DNA of 64,000 nt from Paraspadella gotoi (taxonomy: Eukaryota; Chaetognatha): assembly GCA_051294375.1 (NCBI GenBank), contig CM119265.1, positions 650,912-714,911 of the forward strand, given 5' to 3'. The translations under genes were made by a program, and so were the position numbers. Positions 27,064 to 39,264 of this stretch are shown in pieces. Under the pieces are notes generated by a model. It worked only from the letters and a program-made list of their open reading frames with translations. It was not told where the DNA came from and did no database searches. Numbering within the stretch: position 1 is the stretch's first letter; each line of letters begins with the position of its first letter.

Positions 27064-28124
27064 AGATGTAAATTTTTTAAAAAATACAATCAAGAATACG
27101 ACTGAAATCTTTTTTCGCCAATTTTACTGTGTTAGATAAAAAATTAAACATAGATAAGTAAATGAATTAAACACGAAATGAAACTTATACATAAAAACAT
27201 AAAAATTTATTGATATACTAATATACTAATGATATACTTATGAATTATATTTATTAAATATTTACAGTATATTAAAAATTTTTTGGTGTCACTCCCGAAC
27301 GGACAAGTTGAAGTTCTACCAAATGCTAAATCAAGTTTAAATGCACTCGTTACTCCCATGCATCTTAAACAAGAATTTAACTCTATATGAGAAGATAATC
27401 CACAATTATCATTCAAAGAATAATTATCTTGTCGACATTTAAGATTGATTACTTTGATGACTGATGAGTGATGACATATTTACACAGTGCAACCACTAAG
27501 AAAAATCCACGATTTTTTTCTATCTTGTTCAAAAAAGGTTATTTGGAAATTTATTACAATTGAGCGATATCTTTTTTTATTAAAATTGTGTATAAAAAGT
27601 ATTATTTACAGAATAATGACTAAGGTTCGGAACAGAAAATTATTTTGTTGTAACCCTAAATAATCTGATTTCATTTAAAAAAAAATTTATGATTCAAAAA
27701 AATTGAAAAAAAAATCCAGAACTTAATTTTTTTTCCAATTTATTCATTTTTTTTATCCAAAATCAGTTTAAAAGATAAAACACGTGAGAGAATTTGCTTA
27801 TTACTGATTACAGCTCTTATGGAATCATTCCAAAAGATTGACAGAAATATATATTTTTTGCCTTAATCCACAAAAGAGACTTGATTAACTTTTATCAAAT
27901 TGTTATTCATAGTTGCTTGTAGCAAAACAAAGCAGATCATAAATAGTTATAAAAAAGAAATTTTCATCACTATTTAATTTTTTTTTGGTTCAGAGTGATT
28001 CAGTTTTTATGTTAAAGCAAATACAGTTTTTAGATTTATGTTTTTAATTTTCAGAATTTACAACAAATTAACTTTTTTTAACTGCTTTGCCATGAGTAGG
28101 ATTTTCTCAAATTGAAGTAAACAA
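27064..28124. other. Intergenic AT-rich sequence
   Basis: No supported gene or repeat. Confidence 0.45.
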
Positions 28125-28860
28125 ATTTAAGCAAACAATGTCGGATCTGCCCACGATCATTATCGGTAATTAATTAATTACTAATTAATTAATTATTTAA
28201 TTAATAATAAATTCAAGTTAATTAATTATTTAATTAATTAATAATTAATTTATTCAAGTTAATTATTTAATTAATTAGGCAGTTAATTGATTAATTTGAT
28301 CCAAAATGTTTTTTTTGATTGATTAATTGACTGATTAATAAATTATTGATTAATTACTTGACTAATTGATTAATTAACTAATTAATTATTTGATTAATTA
28401 ATACATCTTGCATTTACATTTAAAATAAAAAGAAGCATAATCAATTAGTGAAACAGGTTCTTTGTTTTTTCATTTTAAACTCATTTCAACTCTAACGATT
28501 CTATCGAAACTTGATTTCCAGTTTAATCAGACTTTTCCACCCAAATAAAAAATTTCAAGACAATCGCCGCAATCCACCAATGAGTAATTGGTGTTTAAAT
28601 AGTGAAATATATTTTTTTGTTTTTTCCATTTTAACTCATTTTACTTGGACGATTCCATCAAAACTTCACATCCAGCTCAATCACACACTTCCCTGCCCAC
28701 GCACATAATTTCATTCCAATCCATCCATCCAATCACAAGTAATTATCATGATTCGATGTTCTGACATGATATAAGTGAATGCCCAACATGATTGAGTGGG
28801 TGGACCGACGGACCGACAAAGTGAATTATAGAGTCAGGATCTGCTGAAAGCAGTTGAATG
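28125..28860 (+). repeat. TGTCGGATCTGC repeat, near full-length copy
   Basis: Starts gcaaacaatgtcggatctgc and ends in gtcaggatctgctgaaag. It includes a TTAA/TAAT-rich block (28160-28400) and 'actcatttcaactctaacga'-type subrepeats. Confidence 0.75.
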
Positions 28861-28995
28861 TTATGCCTTATCCTCCCTATTTTGGATATCTTTCTCTCAA
28901 AATTAAGCGTTCGGTCAATTTTCGCGCGCGTTTTTCAAAGTAAGAGAGAGATTTCCTGATTAGTTTTTAGTCTCATTTATAAGGAAAAAGTTTAG

Positions 28996-29147
28996 ATTGT
29001 GATGCAGCAACGAATTTATTTATTTATAATTAATTATTTAATTATTGAAACGTTTCACAACTGTCTCTAATTTCGCTGATTAAGGTTCGTAAACCGAACC
29101 GAAACATGTCCGTTTATAAATAAATAAATTCGTTGCTGCATCACAAT
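28996..29147 (+). ncRNA. Hammerhead-like motif B inside a 34-bp perfect hairpin
   Basis: 28996-29029 and 29114-29147 are perfect inverted complements (34 bp). Between them, CTGATTA (29076-29082) is followed by stem GGTTCG...CGAACC, then GAAAC (29101-29105) ATGTC. This matches the hammerhead layout except for one core base (T for G) and an extra A before stem II. No protein is encoded. The flank resembles copies A and E. Confidence 0.45.
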
Positions 29148-29184
29148 TTAATTTTTTTTCTTATGTCCCAAACGGAACTCATGT

Positions 29185-29275
29185 TAATCAGTTCGTCCGG
29201 GCGAAGACTCGAACGCTCGACATTGCTAGCGTGAGAAGAAAATCATCTAACAATTACTCAACCTCATTTCACGTC
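29185..29275 (-). mobile_element. tRNA-like (SINE head) sequence
   Basis: On the minus strand, GGTTGAGTAATTGTTAGATG resembles an A-box/D-arm region, and GAGCGTTCGAGTC followed by CCCGGACGAAC resembles a T-arm and acceptor. The cloverleaf is degenerate, so it is probably a SINE head and not a gene. A CT-rich stretch follows at 29300-29370. Confidence 0.4.
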
Positions 29276-29689
29276 AGTAAACTTTCTTTTTATATCTATA
29301 CATCTCTCTCTATTTTTCTCTCTCTCTCTCTCTTTCATTCATCCGTCTCTCTCCCTCTTTCTCTCTCCCACTCACGTGTTCATCTGGTTCTAAAGTACTG
29401 ATCTCACATGAGCGAAACTTGAAATCCTGATCTTGACTGACGAGTTTTGCTTTTTCTATTGAATTCTATTCCACTTTGTAGTCTCCCTTATAATTCTTTC
29501 TTAATTGGTTTCCCATTATGTTGTCATCCAAAACCTGAAAGATTACAGATAATCGAAATCATTGATCATCTTTTGTACATTCGTTAAATAATTGACTAAT
29601 ATTCTTACCAGTAGAATAATTTTTAGAGTGAAAATCTTTCTCTTTCCAGGTTAACTTTTATTTTTTAAAGAAATTATGAGTAAATATAA

Positions 29690-29950
29690 TTAAAAAATCT
29701 TCAAGTAAATGTGACATTTGTTTTTTTCCATTTAAACTCATTTTCACTCCGACGATTCCAGCTCAATTACACACTTTCCTACCCACACACACAATTTTAT
29801 TCAAATCCATCCATCCAATCACGAGTAATTGGAGTTTAATAAAAAGGTGAGACGGACCTTCAGACAGACGGACGGATGGACGGACATCATATTTTTTGAA
29901 CAATTTATCATTATTAGATATTTTGATATGATATAAATGATTTACCGATC
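29690..29950 (+). repeat. TGTCGGATCTGC repeat, internal fragment
   Basis: Shares tccatttaaactcattttca and the ccatccatccaatcacgagt region with copies at 4880-5150 and 28500-28760. Confidence 0.65.
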
Positions 29951-30226
29951 AGATTTTTGGTACTATATTACTTTTTACTGTCTTTAAAAAATTTATTCAA
30001 TATTATTATCATTATTATTTCATTAAATATTTAAACTTTTAAAGTTTTAAAACCAGTTTTTCCATTTTCAAGAAAACTTATAAAAAATTTTTCTTGAGAC
30101 AAAAATTTAATCTCTTGATTTCTCCCTAAGAAATGAAGACTGTTAATTGGTTAAACTTAATTACTGATGATTTTTTCTAATGAAATTTTCAAGTACTTCT
30201 TGGTACTTGAAAGTTAAATAAACATA

Positions 30227-31607
30227 CTGGGGGGTGGGACCATATATCGAGACAAAACTTAACGTTCTGTCCTGTCTGAACGATTTGAAATACAATAATA
30301 AAATAGGTGCCAAAGGATTTTTATGTCTTTTTACTTTCATATGCAATGAAACAATAACAAATTTTAAACAACTACGGGGCGTTGTGGATATTGTCGAATC
30401 ATTTAGTAATTTTTATACGCGCACGTGTTGGCAGCAACGCCTCGGCCCCTCATGGATAAGAAAGGTGGCGCCGATTCTCTTCGGGAGCGTTCCAGGATGG
30501 CGCTGTCGGGATTTTCTTCCATCTTGCCGTTTGTTTCGCGTTTTTACGTTTATTAATTTTTACAAGTTCGAAAAAAATTTGAGAAGGTTGCGTTTTAAAT
30601 CTTACGTCGGGTTATCACCAATTTGTGGCGACTCGCAAATGATTATTTTAGGCAAAAAATAAAAATACGTTTTCGCGATCAAATATTTACATGTAGTGGT
30701 TCAAAAACCATGGCAAACAAATAAAGTAAAAATCATAACCAAGGAAATATAACAATAACAACAATAACAAATAATTACAGAATTAGCGTTTGTAACGCTC
30801 AACAGTAGGTAAACGGTTACGTGGGTGAGGAACTTTCATCCACTAAATGGTTGAGTGGTGAGATTCACTAGTGGTGAATGATAAGGTCACCTTCGTCGGT
30901 TTGTCGTCGTCTTTGTCATCGTCTTCGTCATTTGAGTCGATACACACCTTACATTGCATATTATAAAAGCCATACTTGTTAATATTTTTCGTGGTCGTTT
31001 CTGAATATGATGGTGGTATGTCTTCTCTTTAATTTCTTCTAATTTCAGATTTTTATAACCATCCAAATTAAACTTATTTAAACTTCTTAGAAGTCTTCTA
31101 TAAGGTAAGTAAAACACAATTTTAAGAAGATTTTAAGGAATAAGCTTAAATCGTCAAATACTTTATGTATTTTTTGCTGACTTGACCCTTTTATCATGCA
31201 TTCTGAAATCTGACATGATTAATTTACATATCTGACAATATCATTATTAAATTTTTAAATAAAGGTCAGTTTTAATAAAAATTGGACTATAATAGAAATT
31301 TACCCGAACCTTACTTACCTCAACATTTTTTTGACAAAAATGTAATGTATACCATGCTAAAAGTATTCTTATACTATAAATAAGCATTTTAATTAATAAT
31401 TTGACCAGGCATGTTTTTAGAATGGGATTAAACAATAAGTAGTCAAACATTTTTCTTCCAAACCACGCGGTGAAAACAAACAATTAATATATCGGATAAA
31501 ACCTAAGAAGCAGCATAATTTTAATCTTTATTAAGATTTCGAAAATCACTAACAGTTTTAGCGTAATGATTTTTTAAATTTTGTCTCGATATATGGTCCC
31601 ACCCCTG
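30227..31607. mobile_element. TA-flanked DNA transposon with about 27-bp TIRs, no transposase
   Basis: Ends are CTGGGGGGTGGGACCATATA and, inverted at 31607, CAGGGGTGGGACCATATATC, each with TA outside (30225-30226 and 31608-31609), as in Tc1/mariner/pogo-type insertions. The inside holds a plus-strand open frame (30234-30662, 142 codons) with no recognisable domain and minus-strand scraps. I see no DDE/D motifs, so it is a nonautonomous or decayed element. Confidence 0.75.
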
Positions 31608-31634
31608 TATATTTAAATTTGAAATAAACATAAA

Positions 31635-32145
31635 TTGTTATTTACTCTTTATCCCATCTTATTCCCATCTTCTTCTCTTATTCCTCCCTTCTTCTTCTCT
31701 TCTTCTTCCAATCTTCTTCTCTTTTTCTTCCCATCTTCTTTTTTTCTTCTTCCCAACTTTTTCACTTCATCTTCCCATCTTTTTCTCTTTTTCTCATCTG
31801 CCCATCTTCTTCTCTTATTCTTCCCATCTTCTTCTTATCCCCTTCTCTTCTTCTTCCCATCTTCTTCTCTTCTTCTTCCCTTCTTTATTTCTTCTTCTTC
31901 CAATCTTCTTCACATATTCTTCTCTTTTTCTTCCCATCTTCTTCCCATCTTCTTCTCTTCTTCTCATCCTCTTCTTTTCGTCTTCCCATCTTCTTCTCTT
32001 CTTCTTCCCTTCTTGTTTTCTTCTTCTTCCAATCTTCTTCCCATCTTCTTTTCTTCTTTTTCCCATCTTCTTCTCTTTTTATCCCTTCTTCTTTTTTTCC
32101 CATCTTCTTCTCTTCTACCTATCTTTTTCCCATCTTCTTCTCCCA
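31635..32145 (+). repeat. Pyrimidine minisatellite (CTTCTTCCCAT-type)
   Basis: About 500 bp of variable cttcttcccatcttcttctc units immediately upstream of the MACPF gene's first coding exon. The Lys/Arg/Glu-rich and Ser/Phe/Pro-rich frames are artefacts. It could act as a promoter-proximal polypyrimidine tract. Confidence 0.95.
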
Positions 32146-32262
32146 AGGAACTGTCCCTTTTTGCTTTAAAATGTTTTTTTCATGATTCATTAAGTAAACT
32201 ATATTAATTTATATATTATTTTTACTTTAAAGAAAATAATTAGTTTTCTTTTATTGACAGAA

Positions 32263-35200
32263 ATGTTGGCCAAACAATTTTTTTTGCTTCTCGCTGTTTT
32301 TCCAGCGATTGATTTTACTGAATTGGACCTTAGTGGCATTGGTGAGTATATAAAAAACTCAATAATAATCAGCAAAAAAATTTTAAAGTTCAAAACTAAG
32401 TGTGATAATAATAAGCATTAGGCAGAAATGGATAAAATTGTCCACATTTTTTTTTTGGAACCTATGGTATTATTGCTATTATTATTTTTGTACTTAACTC
32501 TTTATCTGTTTGAATATTATATGTTAAATTACTTTAAAATAAAAAATTTAAATGCTGAAGATGCACATTTACTAAATTTTTGTCATCCAATCTTTATTAT
32601 GAATAAAAAAAATTTAAATTGTTTAAAACACATAATGAAATAAGAAAGAGTAACAAAATACATAATACAAAAACCATTACAAAGAAAACGCGTGATTAAG
32701 ATGAGGTCATTATCCGTGTTAAAGATGTTTCACCTCGTTTGAAGACGTTTTGTGAATTTTATCTGTTGCCAGTTTCATGTTCGGCCAATGTTTTTGTGGG
32801 CTTTAATCTCCTGCCTCGATTTCCGTAAGTTTTATGTGAGAATAAGCAGTTTTACTTGTAAACTCATTTGACTTGTTTAGCCCGAGAAATCCACTTTTAC
32901 GGGTTTTCTCGTAGCTTATTTTATGGAGAAATAAGCGTTTAAATATTTGATAAACAACTTTCTTCTTTTTAATTCCTACAGTGACTCATGTTAAAACATT
33001 TTGGTATGAGTGAAACAAAAACGTATGTCTCGCCAACTAAAAAATCTACAATTTCTGCAGTAAAAACGGTTAATCTGCGTGTATTTAACGTTTTAGTTTC
33101 AATTAAAACAAATGGATTCTTTGGCAATTAAGTTAATTGTCTACAACATCCAAAAAATATCGAGACTCGTCTATTAAAAATGGAGGCGACTCTCTCCCAT
33201 CGACAAGGTCTCTTGACTCTTCCGGCAAAAAACATTAAAGAACACAGTGGAGAGGATGGCGGAAAAACACCGACTCCCTCCACAAATCAAATTTCAACGC
33301 AACTCAAGAAAAAGTTTGGGTGTGCTCTTGTGGATAAGGCTCTAAGTAGGCTGAAGATGACTATCCGCAACTTCTTTAACACCTCTAGCAGGGCTTGGGC
33401 TTGGAACCAGGATTGAGGGGTTTCTACGCCCCCAAGGTGGCTTATGGTCATCCTCACGCCTCCCGCAGGGTAGGTACCGGGTTCAATCCCGGGATTGAAC
33501 CCGGTACCTAGTGGTCATGAGCTGATGGTTTTACTCAATGAGCCACCGGGTCACGACTGAAGGTGTCATGCTTATAGGCGGGATAAACTAATGCGATGCC
33601 CAACTACACTCTATGTGGGAAAGAGCATAAAGTTGATCTTTGCCCGACGTACAAAGACCTCGATTCTGGCTCAAAGAAACGCAACGCCATAAGTTCTCAC
33701 CTTTGTTTTTGTTGTTTGAAGGTAAGCCACGTTGCCAAAGACTGTTGGTCGGAAGGCTCTTGTCACAATTGCAACGGTCTTCATCACTCATCACTTCACG
33801 ACACTTTTCAAACATCTGTAAAATTGACACAACCTCTATCTTTGGAAGAAAAAACTTTTCCTAAAAAGAATCTGTCTTTGAATGCAGTGACACTCAAAAA
33901 GTTTAAGAAACATGTTGCGGTTTAAACGCAGACCTGCACTCCTGTGCAAAAACGCTCGGTTTTACCGCTTTCATCATTATCTACAATCCAATTCACAGAA
34001 GACATTAAAACTTCACAGAAGACTAAGACTAAGTATCTGAGCCTTTTGACTGTTATTGTGATTTAGTTGGTTGAAACTTGTTGTGTCCACAGGCTAATGT
34101 TTTCGCGGGCTTTCATCTCCTGCCTCGATATCCATGAGTTTTATGTGAGATTAAGCAGTTTAACTTGTAAACTCATGTGAATTGTTTCCCCGGGAGAAAT
34201 ACCGTTTTTACGGATTTCCAAGGAACTTATTTTAAGGAGAAATAAATGTTTGAATATTTTATAAACGACTTTCTTCTTATTAATTTCCACGGCGATTCAT
34301 GTTAAAACATTTTGGTATGAGTAAAGCAAAAATGTATGTCTCGCCAGCTAGAAAATTTACATTTGCATATACATTTTAAATCATTTTTCTTTTTTTAGGT
34401 ATGTCTTTCTTAATTTTATTGGTAATGATGGTACTGGCAAAAGAAATTTTCGTTTTTCATTTTTCATTTCTTAGGTTGTTCCAGATAATATTAATATATG
34501 AAAGAAGTTAAATGCTTGCTTCGTCAAATACATTAATCTTTACTTATATATCTAAATCTGATGTTTATTTTGAAATTTTTTTTCTGAAGCTGATACGTTG
34601 GAGCAACATAGTGAAAACAAGAAACTTGAGAGTATACATGAAAAAATTATGGAAAAACCAGATGACCTCATAGACAAAGATGAAGCAAAAGAAGGACTGG
34701 AAACCTTAAAAGCCCTAAAAGCAAAAGATGTTACTTTTGAAAGATTACAGGGATTTGATGGCATTGAAGATTACGAACCATCAGGATGGAAAATAGAAGC
34801 AACTCCAGAAAGAGTGGAAAATGAACCAGAGGGAGAAAATGAAATGGCTTCAACTTGGCCAATGGGAGTAGGAATGGCACTGATGAATGGTTGTTTTGGC
34901 AATAATTATCAAATTGGTGATCCTTGCTATGATTTTGCTAGAAATTCGCCGATATGTCTCAATCAAATTGATGCCGCAAATTTTTTAGGAGTTGGATTTG
35001 ATGGTAGAGGCTTTTATTCATCTGAAAGTCGTAAAAAAAGCATAATTCAAAGAACATGTGCTGGAAAAGCTAATTTTATGGATAAAGATGTACCTGATTG
35101 TATGAATGCATTTGGAATATATGACTATACCATTCGTACTGAAACTTTTCAAGATGCAGGGAAATACATCCATTATCTCCAGGAAAAAGCCGCCACATCT

Positions 35201-38200
35201 GAACAGCAAGCCATGTTTCAAATGGAAGCTAAATCATTTGGCCAGGGAAGTAGTTTTGGAGGAGATCTGGGAATGATTGGCAGTCTGGCTGGAATGGCTG
35301 GAGGAGCTGCGGCTGGATCACAGGCTGGAGGTACTGAAGGAGCTAAGGCTGGTGCTGAAGCTGGAGCAAAACTTGGAGCAGCCATAGGCCAATCAATTAG
35401 TTTCGGAAAAGGACAAGGAAGTGGATTCAGTAATGGAAGGAACAAAGGAAGCAGAAAAGCTAATATTGAATCTTTAAATTCTGAGTCTAAAACTGTTGGT
35501 TCTGCTACTCATATGATTGCCATTTTAGAAGCTGACTTGAAGTTATTTGAAATTGTTCTCGATGAAATAAAGCCTTCAGACTTATCCATTAACTTTTTGC
35601 ATGATTTTCTTAATCTTCCTTCTTCCTATTGGAGTGCAGGGGGTAACATAAAATTTCAAAATTTTATTTTGCGATGGGGTACCCACTTTGTTAAGTCTGC
35701 AAAATTTGGAGGCGAATTAAGAATTTTGAAGACATCTAAAATGGAATCAAAAATGAAATCGGATGAATTTGCAAGTCAGGCCCAGTCTGAATTTGCAGGA
35801 ATGATGGGAATTTTAAAAAGCAGCTACAAGCAATCACAGGAAAATTATGGATTTTTGGGTATAGGAGAATCAAAAACAAAAACTAGTCAGTCATCAAGAG
35901 GACGTCAAAAACAAAAAGTATCTTCAAAAATAAACCAACAAGGAAATGGTTCACAACAAAATAAAAAATCAGAGTTTATAAAGACCAAGATAGAAGCCAA
36001 AGGGGGGAACCCTGAGATAGCGGCAGCCATAACAGATTTTTACACTCCAAGGTTTAGGCAATTGTTTGTTGACTGGTTGAATAGTATTGACGAGTATCAG
36101 AGACCCTTTGAATTTACTTTAGGTAAAATTAGTAGCATTTTTAACATGAATATGAATTCATTATTTTCATCCTCAGCACCAGCTTCGGGATGTTTCAAAG
36201 ATAAAGATTTAAAAGTTGATAGCAATACAGGGTTATCATTTTTTGAGTACACTCAGACTCGACAAGATGATCAAAATAAGACAGTAATGGTAAAAAGAAA
36301 AAATACTTGTAAATATGGAAAGTCTAAAGAAAAGTTAATGGAAGATTTTAAGAAGACCAGACTTGCATTGGAAAGAGCAGAGAATATTTACATGGCTGAA
36401 GGTCCATTTTCTACAACAAACTTTGATATCCCTGGTGGAAAGGCAGGATGTGAATCAGAGACTGTTGAATTTATAGGAAATGGAGATACAACAGTTAAGT
36501 CTTGGCCTTCCTGGAATGAGCTTAAATCTAATACTTACAAAGTTGTTTTTTACATGCGCCATAATCTACTAGGAATATCCAAAAATTCGGAGTTTATTAT
36601 AAAATTTGCTAACAATTTGTGGTTTACCAAATATTTTGGAAGCAAATTTAGTCTTGAGAACAGTTGCCCAAGTTCAACTGAAAAATATCGAGTATGTATT
36701 GCCCAGATGCCAATGATATATGATGAGAAAACAGGTTACCTATATTTAGACAGTGACAAAAATGACTATACATTATCATGGTTAAATTACCCTTTAGCTT
36801 CTGTAAGAGTGACAGATCCTGTTTATTTGTTAACTCATAGCATAGGTGCTGTAGGTTTTGTTCCTTGCACAATCAAATGGTCAAATACACATCAAGTACC
36901 ACTAGATAAAAAAGGATCCTGTATTTATTTCCATGCAGCTTCTAGTGGAAGTATTTATTTGGTATTTTCAGGAGTTCCAGAAGAATATAGTACTTGGTTT
37001 TATATACAAATGACCCCCTTGGGCATTATTTTTTATCAAGGAATGAAAGTTGTAAAAAGTCAGCATTCCAAGCTGGCAGTCACATCAGGAAAAGAAACAT
37101 TATTTACAGGATTTTTTGTATGCATATCTGTGACAAAAGAAGGCTTGAGAATAGATTATGGAAAAGCTCCTGAGGAATCTGAGGTTGGCATAGTTTTGTC
37201 ATCTCATACTTTTTCAGACTTCATCAAATATGACATGGTATATTTTACTTTTGGAAGTGGTGAGAGAAAAATAAGTATAAATGATGTCAGAGTAGTTAAA
37301 GAAAAACCCATACTTACATGTGGAGAGGGCTTTACTCTAGTCAATGGCGTTTGCAAACTTATATGTCATAAACAATGCATTGGCTGTAACCAAGCAAATG
37401 ATCCATCATTTTGCATAAGATGCAAGAGCAAAAAAATATTTTTGAAAAAAAAAGAATTTATTTGCATTGAAAAATGTCCCTCTGGTTTTAATGTGATAGG
37501 AAACTTGTGTCAATGTAAAATGGGAGAACCCACAAAAAAAAATACAAAGCTTCAATGTAGATCATGTTCAAAAGGGAGCAGTTTAGTGGATGGATTTTGC
37601 CAGGAAGACAATAAAGGTAATATACATTCAAAGTTAATAATATTTTAGTTATTAGTTTAGTTATTAAATTTGTTATTAAAATATAAAGCATAGAACTATT
37701 GCATGATTAATAATAAAAATAAGATAAGATAATAATAAATAAATAAATAATAATAATACATAATAATGATTATGCAAAATCAAGCTTTTCTCTTTTTTAC
37801 AGGACCTTCAAAATGTATAATTAATCCATGTCAAAATGGAGGAAGATGCTTTTCTGATGGTATTAAATTTACTTGTAAATGTTTTTCCCCCTATATTGGA
37901 AAATTGTGTCAAGGTTAGTTAACTTTTCGTTCACTGATTTTACTTGTTTAATTGAAATTACTATCATTAGGATTAAGCAATTTGAATAAAATTAGGATTG
38001 TTACGAAATAACTCTCTTTTATATTACGAGGAAATCCAGCTTCTCTACCTTTTCTCCCAATGCTCTTTTGTTCTTTTTTACTGACATAGAAAATGCCTCC
38101 GTTCTAGCGATCGCCACGACATCTTTAGGCTCTCTCTTTTGTTTATACTTAAGTACAGATTTCCGAAGGCAGTGTACAGCGGATTCTGATTGGTTCCCGT

Positions 38201-39264
38201 GATTTCGATAGATTTCGATTTGATTCTGATCGAATTCTGGCCACGTGGTATCTTCAGATCTCAAAGTTGTCACTGGGTTTTTAGTTCTTTTCAGAGCATT
38301 TAAACTCTTATCAGATATCTCGGAATCTTATTTTTTGTGTGATCGCTGGTTTGGTGGACTTTTCTATGAGAGAAGCAATTCTTTTTTTGGTTAATATTGG
38401 CTTCAGAAACCAGTAAGAAAGACACTTTAAACTTATATTTGCTGAGTTTGTACTAATTATTTTGTTATTCCTTGCCCAGGACTTCTAACTACAGACTACA
38501 GACTCAACAGCTACAGACTACTACTCAGCTCAAGCATCAGACTCACAACAAGACATTTCGTCAAGTCCTGGGCTTTGCAGTTCGTCGTCCTTTCGGCCTT
38601 AGCCGACGTCGTTCTGCTGAGACTTTTTCGTCATCATCTCCAGGGCGTCTTGACCGGCGCCATCGTCCCTTCTGCGCCATTTAAACCCGAATTCATTTCG
38701 TCTTCAATGCGCAGAATTAGCCTTGTCAGTTAGAATTCAAGGACAGTCACTTCTCCGAACTTAGTTCAATACAAGGATGAAAACCGCTAAGAGTACAATA
38801 TTTAAGCACAATAAGGAGGAATTAACTGAATTATAGAAAGATGAAATAAATTTAAAAAAAGATAAAAAAGTTGGACTTTCCGACTTTATTACTTTATCAG
38901 TGTCAGTGGATCATTATTACCATAAAGATTTCCATTTTTATTCTCCCTTTCTCTTTGTCTTTGATTTTGACAGAAACACCTTGTGATTCGAATCCTTGCA
39001 AGAATGGAGGAACATGTATAAATTCTAAAAGTGGTTATTCCTGTCTATGTCGTTTAATGTATACGGGGAAACATTGTGAAGGTAATAAATACTTAGATAA
39101 TTAAATTAATGAATAATTATGTAAAATTTATTTTTTCTTACATCTAACAGTTAAAACATTTTGTAAAAAGTCTTCTTGCTACAACGGTGGTGAATGTCTG
39201 GATTTGGATCAAGGATACATATGTAACTGCAAGGCGGGTTACTTTAAAAAATATTGTGAGAAAG
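32263..39264 (+). CDS. Secreted MACPF protein with Cys-rich region and three EGF domains (5' part of larger gene)
   Basis: Exons: 32263-32341 (ATG, signal peptide [15 protein letters not shown]), 34590-37616 (3,027 nt), 37803-37913, 38974-39081 and 39151-39264; all junctions are phase 1. The large exon has an acidic N-terminal segment, a MACPF domain with the signature [16 protein letters not shown] near residue 386, and a Gly/Ala-rich stretch (about residues 247-298) where membrane-inserting hairpins would be expected. After it come a beta-rich region that may be a farnesoic-acid-O-methyltransferase-type (FAMeT) domain (about residues 780-900) and a Cys-rich block with CxxC spacing (about 910-1030). 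The next three exons each encode one EGF domain ([24 protein letters not shown]). MACPF proteins oligomerise into membrane pores in immunity, attack or development; the target is unknown here. A likely 5' UTR exon precedes the ATG (ttattgacag acceptor). Confidence 0.88.
32783..33050 (+). repeat. Direct repeat, left copy, around BEL/Pao gag remnant
   Basis: Matches 34091-34359 at roughly four bases in five (tcatctcctgcctcgat and acattttggtatgagt blocks). The pair could be old LTRs of a BEL/Pao-type element or a tandem repeat. Confidence 0.6.
33329..33572 (-). mobile_element. tRNA-Met-like SINE family A, copy 3, with 36-bp perfect palindrome
   Basis: Reverse-strand copy of the SINE at 26818. 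At 33473-33508 the T-arm/B-box region is a perfect 36-bp palindrome centred on CCCGGG. It lies in MACPF intron 1, next to the gag fragment. Confidence 0.85.
33578..33925 (+). pseudogene. BEL/Pao-type Gag zinc-knuckle fragment
   Basis: The translation has CxxC-type knuckles in the BEL/Pao gag arrangement: [15 protein letters not shown] then [13 protein letters not shown]. It is only about 110 codons, with no protease, reverse transcriptase or integrase nearby, and it lies between the two direct repeats. It is a decayed retroelement in MACPF intron 1. Confidence 0.65.
34091..34359 (+). repeat. Direct repeat, right copy
   Basis: Partner of 32783-33050; see there. Confidence 0.6.
37999..38773 (+). 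mobile_element. Solo LTR with 5-bp target duplication AGGAT
   Basis: A 775-bp segment starting TGTTACG and ending ACA, flanked by AGGAT at 37994-37998 and 38774-38778. TG...CA ends, a 5-bp duplication and the TGTTACG start fit an LTR of the Ty3 or BEL type left by recombination. It sits in the intron between EGF exons 1 and 2. The two open frames inside it have no recognisable protein. Confidence 0.75.

Noticed and set aside
30234-30662. 142-codon frame as a cellular gene
   Set aside because: It lies entirely inside a TIR element, starts within the TIR, and shows no recognisable domain.
31635-32207. 190-codon Ser/Phe/Leu/Pro frame and Lys/Glu-rich minus frames
   Set aside because: Pyrimidine minisatellite; the composition follows directly from the CTTCTTCCCAT unit.
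33180-33416. 78-codon frame [10 protein letters not shown]...
   Set aside because: Its 3' half is read through the reverse strand of a SINE, and there is no domain.
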